DNA from: MWBF01 sp040772005
Lineage (GTDB): Bacteria; Chloroflexota; Anaerolineae; CG2-30-64-16
Direction: 5' to 3'
NCBI GenBank assembly: GCA_040772005.1
Contig: JAXGYZ010000002.1
Location: 806,001-870,000 of the forward strand
DNA length: 64,000 nucleotides
The translations under genes were made by a program, and so were the position numbers. This document shows positions 51,085-59,693 of the stretch, piece after piece (position 1 is the stretch's first letter; every line of letters begins with the position of its first letter). The notes under the pieces were generated by a model that had not been told where the DNA came from, did no database searches, and was given only the letters and a program-made list of their open reading frames with translations.

Positions 51085-52425
51085 TCACTCCAATGCCTCG
51101 CGCACGACTTCCAGATTCTCGAACTTGGTCAGTTCCTTGCGGAAGTACAGCGGGATCGAATCCGTCGGCCCGTTGCGGTGCTTGGCGACGATGACGTCCG
51201 CGATGTTCTTTTTCTCGCTGTTCTCCTTGACCATGTCCTCGCGGTAAATGAACATGACGATATCCGCGTCTTGCTCGATGGCGCCCGATTCCCTGAGGTC
51301 CGACAGCATGGGTTTGTGATCGGTCCGGCTTTCGATGGCGCGCGAGAGCTGCGAGAGCGCGATGAGCGGCGTCTCCAGCTCGCGCGCAAGGCTCTTGAGC
51401 GAGCGGGAGATGTAACTGATTTCCTGGACCCGGTTCTCGCTGCGGTTGTCTCCGCGCATGAGCTGAAGATAGTCCACGACCACCATATCCAACCCGTGCT
51501 CGGCCTGCAGCCGCCGCGCCTTGGTGCGCAGCTCCAGCGCAGACAGCGCCGGCGTATCGTCGATGAAGAGCATGGTGCTGGAGAGCTCGCCTGCCGCGGC
51601 CATCAGCATGTCCCACTCGTGGTCCTGGATTTCGCCCTTGCGGAGGCGCTGCTGGTCGATGCCGGTCTCCATGGCGAGGAGCCGCTGGACAAGCTGCTCG
51701 GCGCTCATTTCGAGGCTGAAGAAGGCAACCACCTTGCGATATCTGCGCGCAGCGTTGAGTGCGAAGTTCAGCGACAGGCTGGTCTTTCCCACGCTGGGCC
51801 TGGCGGCAAGAATAATCAGGTCGGATTTCTGGAAGCCGCCCAGCAGCCGGTCCAACTGCGTGAAGCCGGTCGGGACGCCGAGAATTTGGCCCTGGTGGCG
51901 ATGGAGGAAGTCGATGCGGTCCACCACCTCGTGCATGACCTGGCGTACGGGCATGAGGTCGCGGCGGACACGGCGCTCGGATACGTTGAATACCAACTGC
52001 TCGGCGCGGTCCACGACTTCACCGACATCTTCGGCTTCCTCGTAGGCCAGGGCAGCAATCTGCCCGGCTGCGTCGATCAGCCGGCGGAGGGTGGCGGTGC
52101 GCTCGACGATGTGAGCGTAGTGCTCGACATAGACTGCGGAGGGGACGCTGTTGATGAGCGCGGTGATGTAGGCCGCGCCGCCGACCTCCTGGAGGATGTT
52201 GCGCCGTTCCAGCTCGTCGGTCAGCGTGACGAAGTCCGCCGGTTCGCGGCGCTCGTGCAGGTCGAGGACGGCCTGATAGATCCAGCCGTTCTTCTCGCGG
52301 TAGAAGTCATCCGCTTCGAGGAACGACGCGACCTTCAGCACGGCATCGGGATCGATGAGCAGCGAGCCGAGAACGGCTTCTTCGGCCTCCGGATTGGCAG
52401 GAATGGTCTTGTCTGGTCTGTCCAT
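51085..52425 (-). CDS. dnaB: Replicative DNA helicase DnaB
   Basis: 446 residues. The N-terminal domain begins IPANPEAEEAVLGSLLIDPDA. The RecA-like domain has Walker A ARPSVGKTSLSLN, Walker B MVVVDYLQLM and the ESRTDHKPMLSDLRESGAIEQDAD segment with the Arg finger. It is the hexameric helicase of the replication fork. It heads an operon with the DnaD-like protein and the double-AAA+ loader. Confidence 0.97.
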   Translation of the reverse strand: MDRPDKTIPANPEAEEAVLGSLLIDPDAVLKVASFLEADDFYREKNGWIYQAVLDLHERREPADFVTLTDELERRNILQEVGGAAYITALINSVPSAVYVEHYAHIVERTATLRRLIDAAGQIAALAYEEAEDVGEVVDRAEQLVFNVSERRVRRDLMPVRQVMHEVVDRIDFLHRHQGQILGVPTGFTQLDRLLGGFQKSDLIILAARPSVGKTSLSLNFALNAARRYRKVVAFFSLEMSAEQLVQRLLAMETGIDQQRLRKGEIQDHEWDMLMAAAGELSSTMLFIDDTPALSALELRTKARRLQAEHGLDMVVVDYLQLMRGDNRSENRVQEISYISRSLKSLARELETPLIALSQLSRAIESRTDHKPMLSDLRESGAIEQDADIVMFIYREDMVKENSEKKNIADVIVAKHRNGPTDSIPLYFRKELTKFENLEVVREALE

Positions 52426-52467
52426 TGCAGCTTAAGTCTGGTTGCGCCGGGCCCATAAGGGACAACA

Positions 52468-52489
52468 AGGCCGGCTCACAAGCCGGCCT
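52468..52489. terminator. Hairpin between dnaB and the bifunctional-nuclease gene
   Basis: AGGCCGGCT/AGCCGGCCT, nine base pairs with loop CACA. No clear T-run on the minus strand, so termination is uncertain. Confidence 0.4.
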
Positions 52490-52564
52490 GCAAAAGAACC
52501 GTCCACACAATCCCGCGCCAGCAGCGCGGCGCGGCTGAACCCCCCGGCAGCATGGCCGGATGGC

Positions 52565-53077
52565 TCAGTCGAGGCCGCTCAGGTCCAGGCCCTCCAGGAA
52601 ATCGCTGAACGCGTCGGGCGTCTTGTCCTCGGTCTCTGCACCTTCAGAGGTTGCGCCAAGCCCGGTGTCGAGGTCTGGTTCGGGCACGATGGCCGCCTGG
52701 TCCATGACTTCATCGGCTACAAAGACCGGCACCTGCGCGCGTACGGCGAGGGCAATGGCATCGCTGGGCCGCGAGTCGATCTCCAGCCGGCGGCCGTCCA
52801 CGCTCAACGCAACCTCGGCATAGAATGTGTCGTTGCGCAGGTCGGTGATCGAAATCTGCACGATCTCCGCACCGAGCTTCTCGATGGTGGCCTTGAGCAG
52901 GTCATGGGTCAGCGGTCGGGCCACCTCAACATTCTGCAGCTCGATGGTGATGGCATCTGCCTCGAAGGGGCCGATCCAGATGGGCAGGTAGCGTGATGAT
53001 CCGGTATCCTTGAGCACTACGACGCGGTGCTGCGACATCAGGCTCACACGCACGCTGTCGATCGTTACTTCAACCAT
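52565..53077 (-). CDS. Bifunctional nuclease-domain protein (BFN/DUF151)
   Basis: 170 residues. Typical features are LKDTGSSRYLPIWIGPFEADAI, the RPLTHDLLKATIEKLGAEI helix and DSRPSDAIALAVRAQVPVF. Plant members show DNase/RNase activity; the bacterial role is not established. An acidic tail (about 140-170) is extra. GGAGGG precedes the ATG. It has its own TATAAT promoter and is probably monocistronic. Confidence 0.9.
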   Translation of the reverse strand: MVEVTIDSVRVSLMSQHRVVVLKDTGSSRYLPIWIGPFEADAITIELQNVEVARPLTHDLLKATIEKLGAEIVQISITDLRNDTFYAEVALSVDGRRLEIDSRPSDAIALAVRAQVPVFVADEVMDQAAIVPEPDLDTGLGATSEGAETEDKTPDAFSDFLEGLDLSGLD

Positions 53078-53108
53078 AGCCTAGCCCTCCAAACGCTCGA
53101 TTGGCCCG

Positions 53109-53138
53109 ATTATACCACAACATGCCGCTGGCAAACAA
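53109..53138 (-). promoter_or_regulatory. Promoter of the BFN gene
   Basis: Minus strand TTGTTT (53133-53138), 18 bases, TATAAT (53109-53114) preceded by TGTGG. Confidence 0.7.
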
Positions 53139-53141
53139 CGG

Positions 53142-53792
53142 TCAAGTGATCCGGGCCAGTTCCTCGAGCAGCCAGGGCGCATCGGGCGGGATATCGTAGC
53201 CCTCGACCATCAAAGCGCGGCCCAACTCGCGGCGGGTCGCGATGTCCAGTTCGCCTGACCAGGCCGTGCCGGGAATAAACATGATGTTCCAATCGGGCTG
53301 CTCCGGTGGAATCCAGGGCCCGCGCGGCACGGGAACGCCGATGTCGAGCGCGCCGAACCGGCGATAGAACGCGATGCGGCGGGCGCGGATGTGCAGGGTA
53401 GCTGCGGGCGGCACACCGGGCGTCTCCACCTCCAACACCATCCCGCGACAGCCGGGCCGGCCTGCGGCGCGCGCCTGCTCCTCACCCAGTGCCAGCATAT
53501 GCGTCAGCAGCGTCGAGCCGGCGCCCTGCCCACGGCGCGCCGCATCGACCGCGAGATAAAGGAGATACCACAGGTTGGTCTCGGTGAAGTACTTTGCGAT
53601 TGCGATGGCTATGGTCGTATCGCCGTTCAGCAGCGCGGCATTGTGCCAGGGAGAGGGCGGGGCCGTTCGGTCCGCCAACTGCGCAACCTTCTCGACCGGC
53701 CACTCCCACGGCGCCTCGAACGCCTCGCGGTAGATGGCGAGGACCTGGTTGAGCTGGTCGGGGGTGAGTGCGTGAAAGGGCAGGATAGTCAT
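53142..53792 (-). CDS. GNAT-family N-acetyltransferase
   Basis: 216 residues from ATG 53792. The acetyl-CoA loop is seen in LYLAVDAARRGQGAGSTLL (R/Q-x-x-G-x-G/A), followed by GMVLEVETP and AFYRRFGALDIG. The substrate is unknown. The longer in-frame start at 53837 would read into the repeat region. The GNAT fold is clear although the C-terminal 40 residues are unassigned. Confidence 0.85.
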   Translation of the reverse strand: MTILPFHALTPDQLNQVLAIYREAFEAPWEWPVEKVAQLADRTAPPSPWHNAALLNGDTTIAIAIAKYFTETNLWYLLYLAVDAARRGQGAGSTLLTHMLALGEEQARAAGRPGCRGMVLEVETPGVPPAATLHIRARRIAFYRRFGALDIGVPVPRGPWIPPEQPDWNIMFIPGTAWSGELDIATRRELGRALMVEGYDIPPDAPWLLEELARIT

Positions 53793-53825
53793 TGTTGGGT
53801 ACTCAGCCAGGCAGATTCTGCACGA

Positions 53826-53935
53826 AGCTCCCGTCACGAATTGCGCGAATGATACGAATTGAGCGAATAACCTGTTTCATTTCTGTGCTTCGTGGTTATT
53901 CATCCAATTCGTGTCATTCGTGGCGGGAGCTCCGT
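53826..53935. repeat. ATTCGTGTCATTCGTGG palindrome
   Basis: CGAATTGCGCGAATGATACG AATTGAGCGAATAA faces TTATTCATCCAATTCGTGTC ATTCGTGG around a short centre (TGTTTCATTTCTGTGCTTC). It separates the GNAT gene from the carboxypeptidase gene and is related to 1897-2003. Confidence 0.85.
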
Positions 53936-53943
53936 GACGCAAG

Positions 53944-55629
53944 CTATGCTAACGCGATCTCGCGGCGGACCGTGCCGCCGCGCTCCGCGACCGCGGTCAG
54001 GCGCAGCGTGCCGCCGGCGGGCGCGTGGATGACCCACTCCGCCTTGCCGCGGTTGTCGGTCGGCGAAGGATCGCCGTAGCTCACGTCGAGCTTGTTCGAC
54101 CGCCCTTCCAGCTGGCCGATCTCCTGCTTGGCCTTGCCGCCCTTGAGCGTCGCACCCTCCGGCAGCGCCAGTTCCAGGCGCACAGGCCGCACCGCATTCA
54201 TCTTGACCGCCTGATTCGAGCCGCGCGTCGGCAGGAAGCCCCGGTTCTCCACGACGGCCAGCAGGTGATAGTTGCCGTCGCCCAGCGGGGTCAGCACGAC
54301 CTCGCGCCACGCCAGCCGCGGGGCCAGCGAGGCAAATGCGATGGTGAAGTCGGCGTGCGGCGCAATCTCGGCCTCCAGCAGCGCGTGGGGCGGGTTGCGC
54401 CAGGTGTAGAGCGTGTTCCAGCCACCCAGCTCGACCGGGCCGAGCTGCGGGTGCTCGAACGGATACCACGCCACAAGGCCCTCGGGCGCGTGCTGGTTGA
54501 TGTAGTCCAGCACCTTGTAGTCGTCCTCGACCGGGTGCTTGCGGAACCAGTCCATGAACTTCTTTTCTTTGCTCTTCTCTTCCACGCCGGAGGCAGTCGC
54601 CAGGTCCCACATCTCGACAGTGAAGGCAAAGATGCCCTTGTGATCGAACAGCCAGTCGTCGAAGACGCCGGTGATGACCTCCTTCGGATGATAGCGGAAG
54701 TGATGGTAGACCGAGACGCACGGATAGCCGGTTAGCTCGGTGCCGCGCTCCCCGATGGCCTCGAATACCCACTTGTCGTCGGTGTCCATCTCATCGTCGC
54801 TCTTGGTGCCGTAGGGCCGGAGGATGGCCCGGCTGTAGGTGTGGAAGGTCAGCGCACCGTAAACGTTCGGGTGGTCGGCCATGAACTTGATGACCGCGGC
54901 AATCTCCGGCTCGGAGCCTGGGAAGTTGCCCGCGCCGCGCTGCTGGCCCTCGGGCCGCCATGAGCCCGGGAAGTTGCGGTTGAAGTCCAGGCCCGCGACG
55001 GGCGGCGCCATCGTGATGATGTGGCCGTCGTAGTTCTCCACCAGGCCCTCGGGGAACATGCGGTAATACGTGCCGCCGTCCTCATCCGGGCCGCGCTTGA
55101 TCATTAGCCGCGGGTCGCGGTCAGACACCTTCCAGTCGCCGGTCGGGTCCGCGATGCGCATCTGGAGGATGCGGCCGTCGCCGTCGATATCCTCCGTGTG
55201 CAGCCCGTCGCGCTTCTCCTCGAACGGATACGGTCGCGTGCCGGAGCGAACGTACTTCGGCGTCTCGGCCAGCGCAAGCTCTGCGCCGTCCGGGTTGAGT
55301 CGCGGGACGACGTACACGACCTGCTCATCCAGGATGCGCGTGACCTTCGGGTCGCTGCCGTAGGCGTTGACCATCTTGTTGATGAAGTAGAGCGCCGCCA
55401 TCGACGCGGTCAGCTCGGTCGCGTGGATGTTGGCATCCAGCCAGAACGCAGGCTTCTCTGCGTCCGGCCCGGTGGCCCGGTTGGTCAGGATGACCAGCGG
55501 GATGTCGCGGCCCTCGTGCGACTGGCCCAGGACAGTCACCTGCATGATGGCAGGATGCTGCCCGGCCAGCCAGGCGAGGCGTTCGGTCAGTTGGGCGTAG
55601 TTGTAGTACGTGTCGAAGCGAATCTCCAT
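53944..55629 (-). CDS. M14-family zinc carboxypeptidase
   Basis: 561 residues from ATG 55629 (AAGGA upstream). Zinc ligands are His69 and Glu72 (NIHATE) and His263 (LTFHTYS); the substrate-binding set is VPRLNPDG and DFNRNFPG, and the catalytic Glu is Glu339 (FTVEMWD). A C-terminal beta-rich extension of about 170 residues (from about 390) is probably a transthyretin-like or Ig-like accessory domain. No signal peptide is visible, unlike most secreted relatives. It follows the Mre11-like gene by 13 bases and is likely cotranscribed, although no functional link is obvious. Confidence 0.9.
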   Translation of the reverse strand: MEIRFDTYYNYAQLTERLAWLAGQHPAIMQVTVLGQSHEGRDIPLVILTNRATGPDAEKPAFWLDANIHATELTASMAALYFINKMVNAYGSDPKVTRILDEQVVYVVPRLNPDGAELALAETPKYVRSGTRPYPFEEKRDGLHTEDIDGDGRILQMRIADPTGDWKVSDRDPRLMIKRGPDEDGGTYYRMFPEGLVENYDGHIITMAPPVAGLDFNRNFPGSWRPEGQQRGAGNFPGSEPEIAAVIKFMADHPNVYGALTFHTYSRAILRPYGTKSDDEMDTDDKWVFEAIGERGTELTGYPCVSVYHHFRYHPKEVITGVFDDWLFDHKGIFAFTVEMWDLATASGVEEKSKEKKFMDWFRKHPVEDDYKVLDYINQHAPEGLVAWYPFEHPQLGPVELGGWNTLYTWRNPPHALLEAEIAPHADFTIAFASLAPRLAWREVVLTPLGDGNYHLLAVVENRGFLPTRGSNQAVKMNAVRPVRLELALPEGATLKGGKAKQEIGQLEGRSNKLDVSYGDPSPTDNRGKAEWVIHAPAGGTLRLTAVAERGGTVRREIALA

Positions 55630-55642
55630 GAATCCTTCTTTC

Positions 55643-56905
55643 TTACCGGGCTGTGCTATCGGCGGCCATGATAAGCGCTTCAGCGTGCTGTTGCAGCAGT
55701 CGCGCACGGCCGGGGTCCACCTGCTTGAGTTCGAAGTAACGGGCCAGCAGCTCGACCGGCGTCAGCGACTCGACGGAGACGCCGCCCAGCCGCTGGCGTT
55801 CGGGGCGCACGACGTTCTTGTTCAGCCCTGCGGCGTAGTAGCAGCCTTCCAGCGCGCGTACGACCTCCCGCTCGACGAGCGTGGCCTCCTGCTCCTGCCG
55901 CAGCTTGATGATGACGCGCACGACTGCTTCCGACAGGTCGCCGCGCGCCTCGATGGCCTCGATGACCGCCGCGGTGGGGTCGGGCCGCTCGCAGACATCG
56001 CACTCGATGGTCACGAAGCGCCGCGGCTGGCGCTTGTAGCCTGACTGGAACTGCCATGTGGTTCCGGCGTCCGTGATGTCCGCGACGACGAAGCCTTTCG
56101 GCTCGTGTTCTTCACCGAAGTCGATGCGCTCGATGCTGCCACTGTAGACCACGGGCGGGTTGTTGTTAGGGTTGAGGTTTTGGTGCTTGTGGATGTGGCC
56201 CAACGCGACATAACGCCACGTGGCATCGGCCAGGACGGAGCGCGGGAGCGCCGCGTCGCGGCCGATCATGATGTTCTTTTCCGAGCCGTGGCTGGCCTCG
56301 TTGACCGAGAAGTGGCCGACGAGGATCGCGGGAATCTCCGGCTGCTGCCGCGCCTCGTCAGCCAGGGCCGCCAGGTTGTCGATCATCGCCTGCTGCAGGA
56401 GGCCGTCCAGCTCTTCGAGGCTCTTGCCGCGGTGCTCCTCCCGGCTGATGAGGGACGACCTCAGCGGGTAGGGCGCCAGTGCGACCTGCAAGGGCTGGCC
56501 GCGGCGGCAGGTGATCTGCACCAGTTCCTCGCGGTTGCCGACGTAGACGTTCGGGACGTCCAACGTGCCGAAGATGTCGATGCTCGTGGCACGCCGCGCG
56601 ACTGCGGGCAGGTCGTGGTTGCCGACGAGCAAGATGACCGGGATGCCTGTATCCACGATTTGCTTGATGCGCCGCGCGAACTCGCGCTGGTACGTCGGGT
56701 TCGGGTCGCGGGTCTTGTACGCGTCGCCGGCAAAGACGAACAGGTCCACGCCGTGGTCCACCGCGTACTCGCCCAGGTCGGACAGGCGGCGGAGGAAATC
56801 CATCACGCGGCCGTTGATGCCTGTTCCCGGCTCGACCCGCCCATAGTTTTCCATGCCGATATGGATATCGGCCACATGCAATAGTTTGATGGGTTGCATA
56901 ATCAA
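55643..56905 (-). CDS. Mre11/SbcD-like DNA repair nuclease
   Basis: 420 residues. The metallophosphoesterase motifs are HVADIHIG (D13, H15), FAGDAYK, LVGNHDLP, LVGHFSV and ALGHIHKHQ, giving the two-manganese nuclease site. The C-terminal 130 residues form the capping/dimer region. The ATG overlaps the HerA stop (ATGA), so the two are translationally coupled. In archaea, Mre11-Rad50 and HerA-NurA act together in DNA end resection. No SbcC/Rad50 ATPase is seen in the window. Confidence 0.9.
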   Translation of the reverse strand: MIMQPIKLLHVADIHIGMENYGRVEPGTGINGRVMDFLRRLSDLGEYAVDHGVDLFVFAGDAYKTRDPNPTYQREFARRIKQIVDTGIPVILLVGNHDLPAVARRATSIDIFGTLDVPNVYVGNREELVQITCRRGQPLQVALAPYPLRSSLISREEHRGKSLEELDGLLQQAMIDNLAALADEARQQPEIPAILVGHFSVNEASHGSEKNIMIGRDAALPRSVLADATWRYVALGHIHKHQNLNPNNNPPVVYSGSIERIDFGEEHEPKGFVVADITDAGTTWQFQSGYKRQPRRFVTIECDVCERPDPTAAVIEAIEARGDLSEAVVRVIIKLRQEQEATLVEREVVRALEGCYYAAGLNKNVVRPERQRLGGVSVESLTPVELLARYFELKQVDPGRARLLQQHAEALIMAADSTAR

Positions 56906-58683
56906 TCGAACCCCGCGAAGTCTTTCGGCGGGCGCATGGCGGCCCGGTTCTCGTTCAGCCGCGCGCCCAGCTCCGCCGCCGAGCGCAGGCCCATGGCTCG
57001 GTAGAAGTCCGGGTCGTAGCGCCGCGTCTGCACGACGACGGGCATGGGCACGGCATGGCCCAGGATGAGGGCCTGCTCTTTCGTGTCCAGCCGGGCCAGC
57101 ACCTCGCGCAGCCCCTCGCCGCCGCTGACGCCCGACAGCACCGCCTTGATGTCCTCCGGGTTGTCCAGCAGCATGGTGACGCGCGTGCCGATCTGCGACA
57201 TGACCTCCGAGTCGATGCCGCTGGGCCGCTGGTCCACAACGAACAGCGTCACGTTGTACTTGCGCAGCTCGCGCGCGATGGTGCCGAAGATGGTGTTTTC
57301 GGCCACGGCCGGATCGAGGAACTTGTGCGCCTCTTCGATGGTGATAACGAGATGTCTGGGTTCCTGCCCCTCACGCCCAAAGGATAGCTCCTTCTTTTCA
57401 ACATAACGCTCGTGTATGCGGCGCGTCAGAAAGTTTGCGACGAAGATGTACGCGCCAAGGTCATTCCCATAGCGACCAAATTCCAACACGATGTTTGTCC
57501 CTGCGTCAAGATACCTCATGATGCGGTCGACAGAGTTATCCAGTACCTTGGGCTTAAGAAATGAGTAATTGCGCATGCGTTCGAAACGACGCTGAAGAGC
57601 TGCGAGCACGTTGAGGGGCTGACCGGTCTCCTCCGCCACAGCTCGTAGACCAGTGATCTCCTTCTGGGTGTCCGGATTGGTACCTCGCTGTGCCTCTATC
57701 CACTCCACGCTGAGTAGGTTGTTAAGCCACTGCTCTTTGAAGTTACGGTGAAGCGCATACATAGCGCCAATCTGCGGCTCGGTCAGGTTGAGGATGCCCG
57801 CCAGCATCTCCAGGTCTTCCGGCACGATCTGGTCATAGCCGATAGTCACGGTAAAGTTGAACTTGGCGCCGCGCCGACGGCTCGAATCCTCATCCAGCGT
57901 GAAAATATCCACCTTGCCGGGGAACAACTGGCTCAAGCCCTTGGCCTGGCCGCCCAGGTCCTCGCTCGTGCCCGCCCAGCCGTACTCGTTGTGCATGTCG
58001 AAAATGAGGTTGACGGCCACGCTGTCGCGAATCACGCCCGCCAGCAGCAGCCGCGAGAGGAACGTCTTGCCCGTGCCCGACTTGCCGAAGACGCCGCTCG
58101 ACCGCTCCACCAGGCGCTCCAGGTTGAGCGTCACCTTGACGTTCTCCATGTCCAGCGGCGCGCCGATGTGGAAGTTGTGGATTGCCTTGTCGCCGACCTT
58201 CTGCGTGCCTTCCTCACCGAAGACCTGGTCCACCTCGGCCTGGCTGGCGGTGAAGACGGGCGTGAAGTGCTCCGGCACTGTCTTGACCGGCTTGACCTCG
58301 CTGCTGGCCTCCTCCATCAGCAGGAGCGGGCTGAGGTGGACGTTGCCGAAGGTGGTCGTGCCGCGGTGGACTTCTGCCAGGAACGGGTCGGACATATCGG
58401 GCGGCTGCTTGGCGATCAGGGGGTTGGTGCTGTCGAGTGCAACGTCGGTAATCATGCAGAAGAAGCGCGCGCGGCGGCCCCGGGCCACCACGTAGCGGCC
58501 CACGGCCAGCTCCTCGATGGCGACGTCGCGGTCGAGCTTGACATCCAGCCCCGCGCTGAGCGAGCCGCCGCTGATGACGCCCAGCTTCTCGGCGCGCTCC
58601 GCTTCGGCCTTTGCCAGCGCGCGCTCATCGCTGGCGCGGGTCAGGCTATCGAACTCCTGGGCGAACGAGTCATTCTCGGTCAT
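56902..58683 (-). CDS. herA: HerA-type DNA translocase
   Basis: 593 residues from ATG 58683. An N-terminal HAS-barrel (LAVGRYVVARGRRARFFCMITDVAL, about 58-84) leads to a FtsK/HerA RecA-fold ATPase with Walker A GKSGTGKT (200-207) and IEEAHKFLDP as Walker B with the catalytic Glu near residue 450. HerA hexamers pump DNA into the NurA nuclease, which is encoded upstream on the same strand. Bases about 57350-57770 are clearly poorer in GC than the rest of the gene. A longer N-terminal reading frame would run into the palindromic repeats at 58709-58900 and is rejected. Confidence 0.9.
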   Translation of the reverse strand: MTENDSFAQEFDSLTRASDERALAKAEAERAEKLGVISGGSLSAGLDVKLDRDVAIEELAVGRYVVARGRRARFFCMITDVALDSTNPLIAKQPPDMSDPFLAEVHRGTTTFGNVHLSPLLLMEEASSEVKPVKTVPEHFTPVFTASQAEVDQVFGEEGTQKVGDKAIHNFHIGAPLDMENVKVTLNLERLVERSSGVFGKSGTGKTFLSRLLLAGVIRDSVAVNLIFDMHNEYGWAGTSEDLGGQAKGLSQLFPGKVDIFTLDEDSSRRRGAKFNFTVTIGYDQIVPEDLEMLAGILNLTEPQIGAMYALHRNFKEQWLNNLLSVEWIEAQRGTNPDTQKEITGLRAVAEETGQPLNVLAALQRRFERMRNYSFLKPKVLDNSVDRIMRYLDAGTNIVLEFGRYGNDLGAYIFVANFLTRRIHERYVEKKELSFGREGQEPRHLVITIEEAHKFLDPAVAENTIFGTIARELRKYNVTLFVVDQRPSGIDSEVMSQIGTRVTMLLDNPEDIKAVLSGVSGGEGLREVLARLDTKEQALILGHAVPMPVVVQTRRYDPDFYRAMGLRSAAELGARLNENRAAMRPPKDFAGFD

Positions 58684-58708
58684 GCCGTTTTCCACCTCAG
58701 TGTGTTTG

Positions 58709-58898
58709 TAGCGTAGCCCCTTGTGGGCGTTACGGGCACAAGGCCCTATGCTACGAATTGTCTGGAGTCGAGGCTTCAGCCGGTTTCCTGGGCTGTGAGC
58801 GTTCACACCCAAACCGGCTAAAGCCCCGACTCCGGCAAGTCACCTGTTCTCCTCTTCACCTCTTCACCTGCTCACCTGTTCCCCTGTTCACCCCGTCA
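58709..58898. repeat. Three-family repeat cluster between the SDR gene and herA
   Basis: First, CGTAGCCCCTTGTGGGCG to GGCCCTATGCTACG (58710-58755), nearly the reverse complement of 19595-19646. Second, GGAGTCGAGGCTTCAGCCGG to CCGGCTAAAGCCCCGACTCC (58763-58833), as in gene G. Third, a run of CACCTGTTC/CACCTCTTC/CACCTGCTC units (58841-58895). It accounts for the whole gap. Confidence 0.92.
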
Positions 58899-59675
58899 CT
58901 ACGTCCGGTGGGCCATCGTCGCGGACGCCTGCGCGGTCGCCAGGATGAGCATGTCCTGGATATTGACATGGGCGGGGCGGTTGAGCGACCAGATGATCGA
59001 CTCCGCGATGTCCTCTGGTGTGAGCGGCGTGATGCCCTGGTACACCTTCGCGGCGCGCGCCTCGTCGCCGTGGAAGCGGACCTGGCTGAACTCCGTTTCG
59101 ACCATGCCCGGCTCGATGTTGGTCACGCGCACGCCCGCGCCGAGAAGGTCCATGCGCATCCCGCGGGTGAGCATCGCGACGGCAGCCTTCGTCGCGCAGT
59201 AGACGTTGCCCCCCACGTACGCGTCGCGGCCGGCCACCGAGCCGACGTTGACCACATGCCCGCGGCCGCGGCTGACCATCCCCGGCAGCACCGCGCGGGT
59301 CACGTAGAGCAGGCCCTTGACGTTGGTGTCGATCATCTCTTCCCAGTCCTGCAGGTCGGCCTCGTGGACCTTGTCGAGCCCGCGCGACAGCCCCGCGTTG
59401 TTGACCAGGATGTCCACTGCCTGCCAGCGTTCGGGCAGGGCCGCGACGGCCTGTGCCACGGCCTCAGCATCGCGCACGTCCAGCACGATCGTGTGGGTCT
59501 CGATGCCGTGCTGTGCGGCCAGTTCCCCGGCCAGCGCGTTGAGGCGCTCCTCGCGGCGCGCGGCCAGGATCAGGTGGACGCCCTCAGCGGCCAGCGCCCG
59601 CGCGGTCGCCGCGCCGATGCCCGAAGTCACACCTGTAACAAACGCAATCTGACCCTTCAATGAAATCGAAGGCAT
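58899..59675 (-). CDS. Short-chain dehydrogenase (YdfG-like)
   Basis: 258 residues. TGVTSGIGAATARAL is the NADP loop, NNAG the central motif, and the catalytic Ser (VGSVAGRD) and YCATK are present; IEPGMVETEF follows. It resembles NADP-dependent 3-hydroxy-acid dehydrogenases. It lies 18 bases after the HAS-barrel gene inside the nurA-herA block, where an oxidoreductase is unexpected; its role there is unknown. Confidence 0.92.
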   Translation of the reverse strand: MPSISLKGQIAFVTGVTSGIGAATARALAAEGVHLILAARREERLNALAGELAAQHGIETHTIVLDVRDAEAVAQAVAALPERWQAVDILVNNAGLSRGLDKVHEADLQDWEEMIDTNVKGLLYVTRAVLPGMVSRGRGHVVNVGSVAGRDAYVGGNVYCATKAAVAMLTRGMRMDLLGAGVRVTNIEPGMVETEFSQVRFHGDEARAAKVYQGITPLTPEDIAESIIWSLNRPAHVNIQDMLILATAQASATMAHRT

Positions 59676-59693
59676 GATTCACTCCTGTGGTGT

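Noticed and set aside
58684..58812. N-terminal extension of HerA starting at 58812
   Set aside because: The extra 43 codons are read from the palindromic repeat cluster and there is no ribosome-binding site. ATG at 58683 is preferred.
58841..58895. Short CACCTGTTC direct repeats as a CRISPR or origin iteron array
   Set aside because: Units are nine bases, irregular and without spacers, and there is no DnaA-box or AT-rich region nearby. They are treated as another intergenic repeat.
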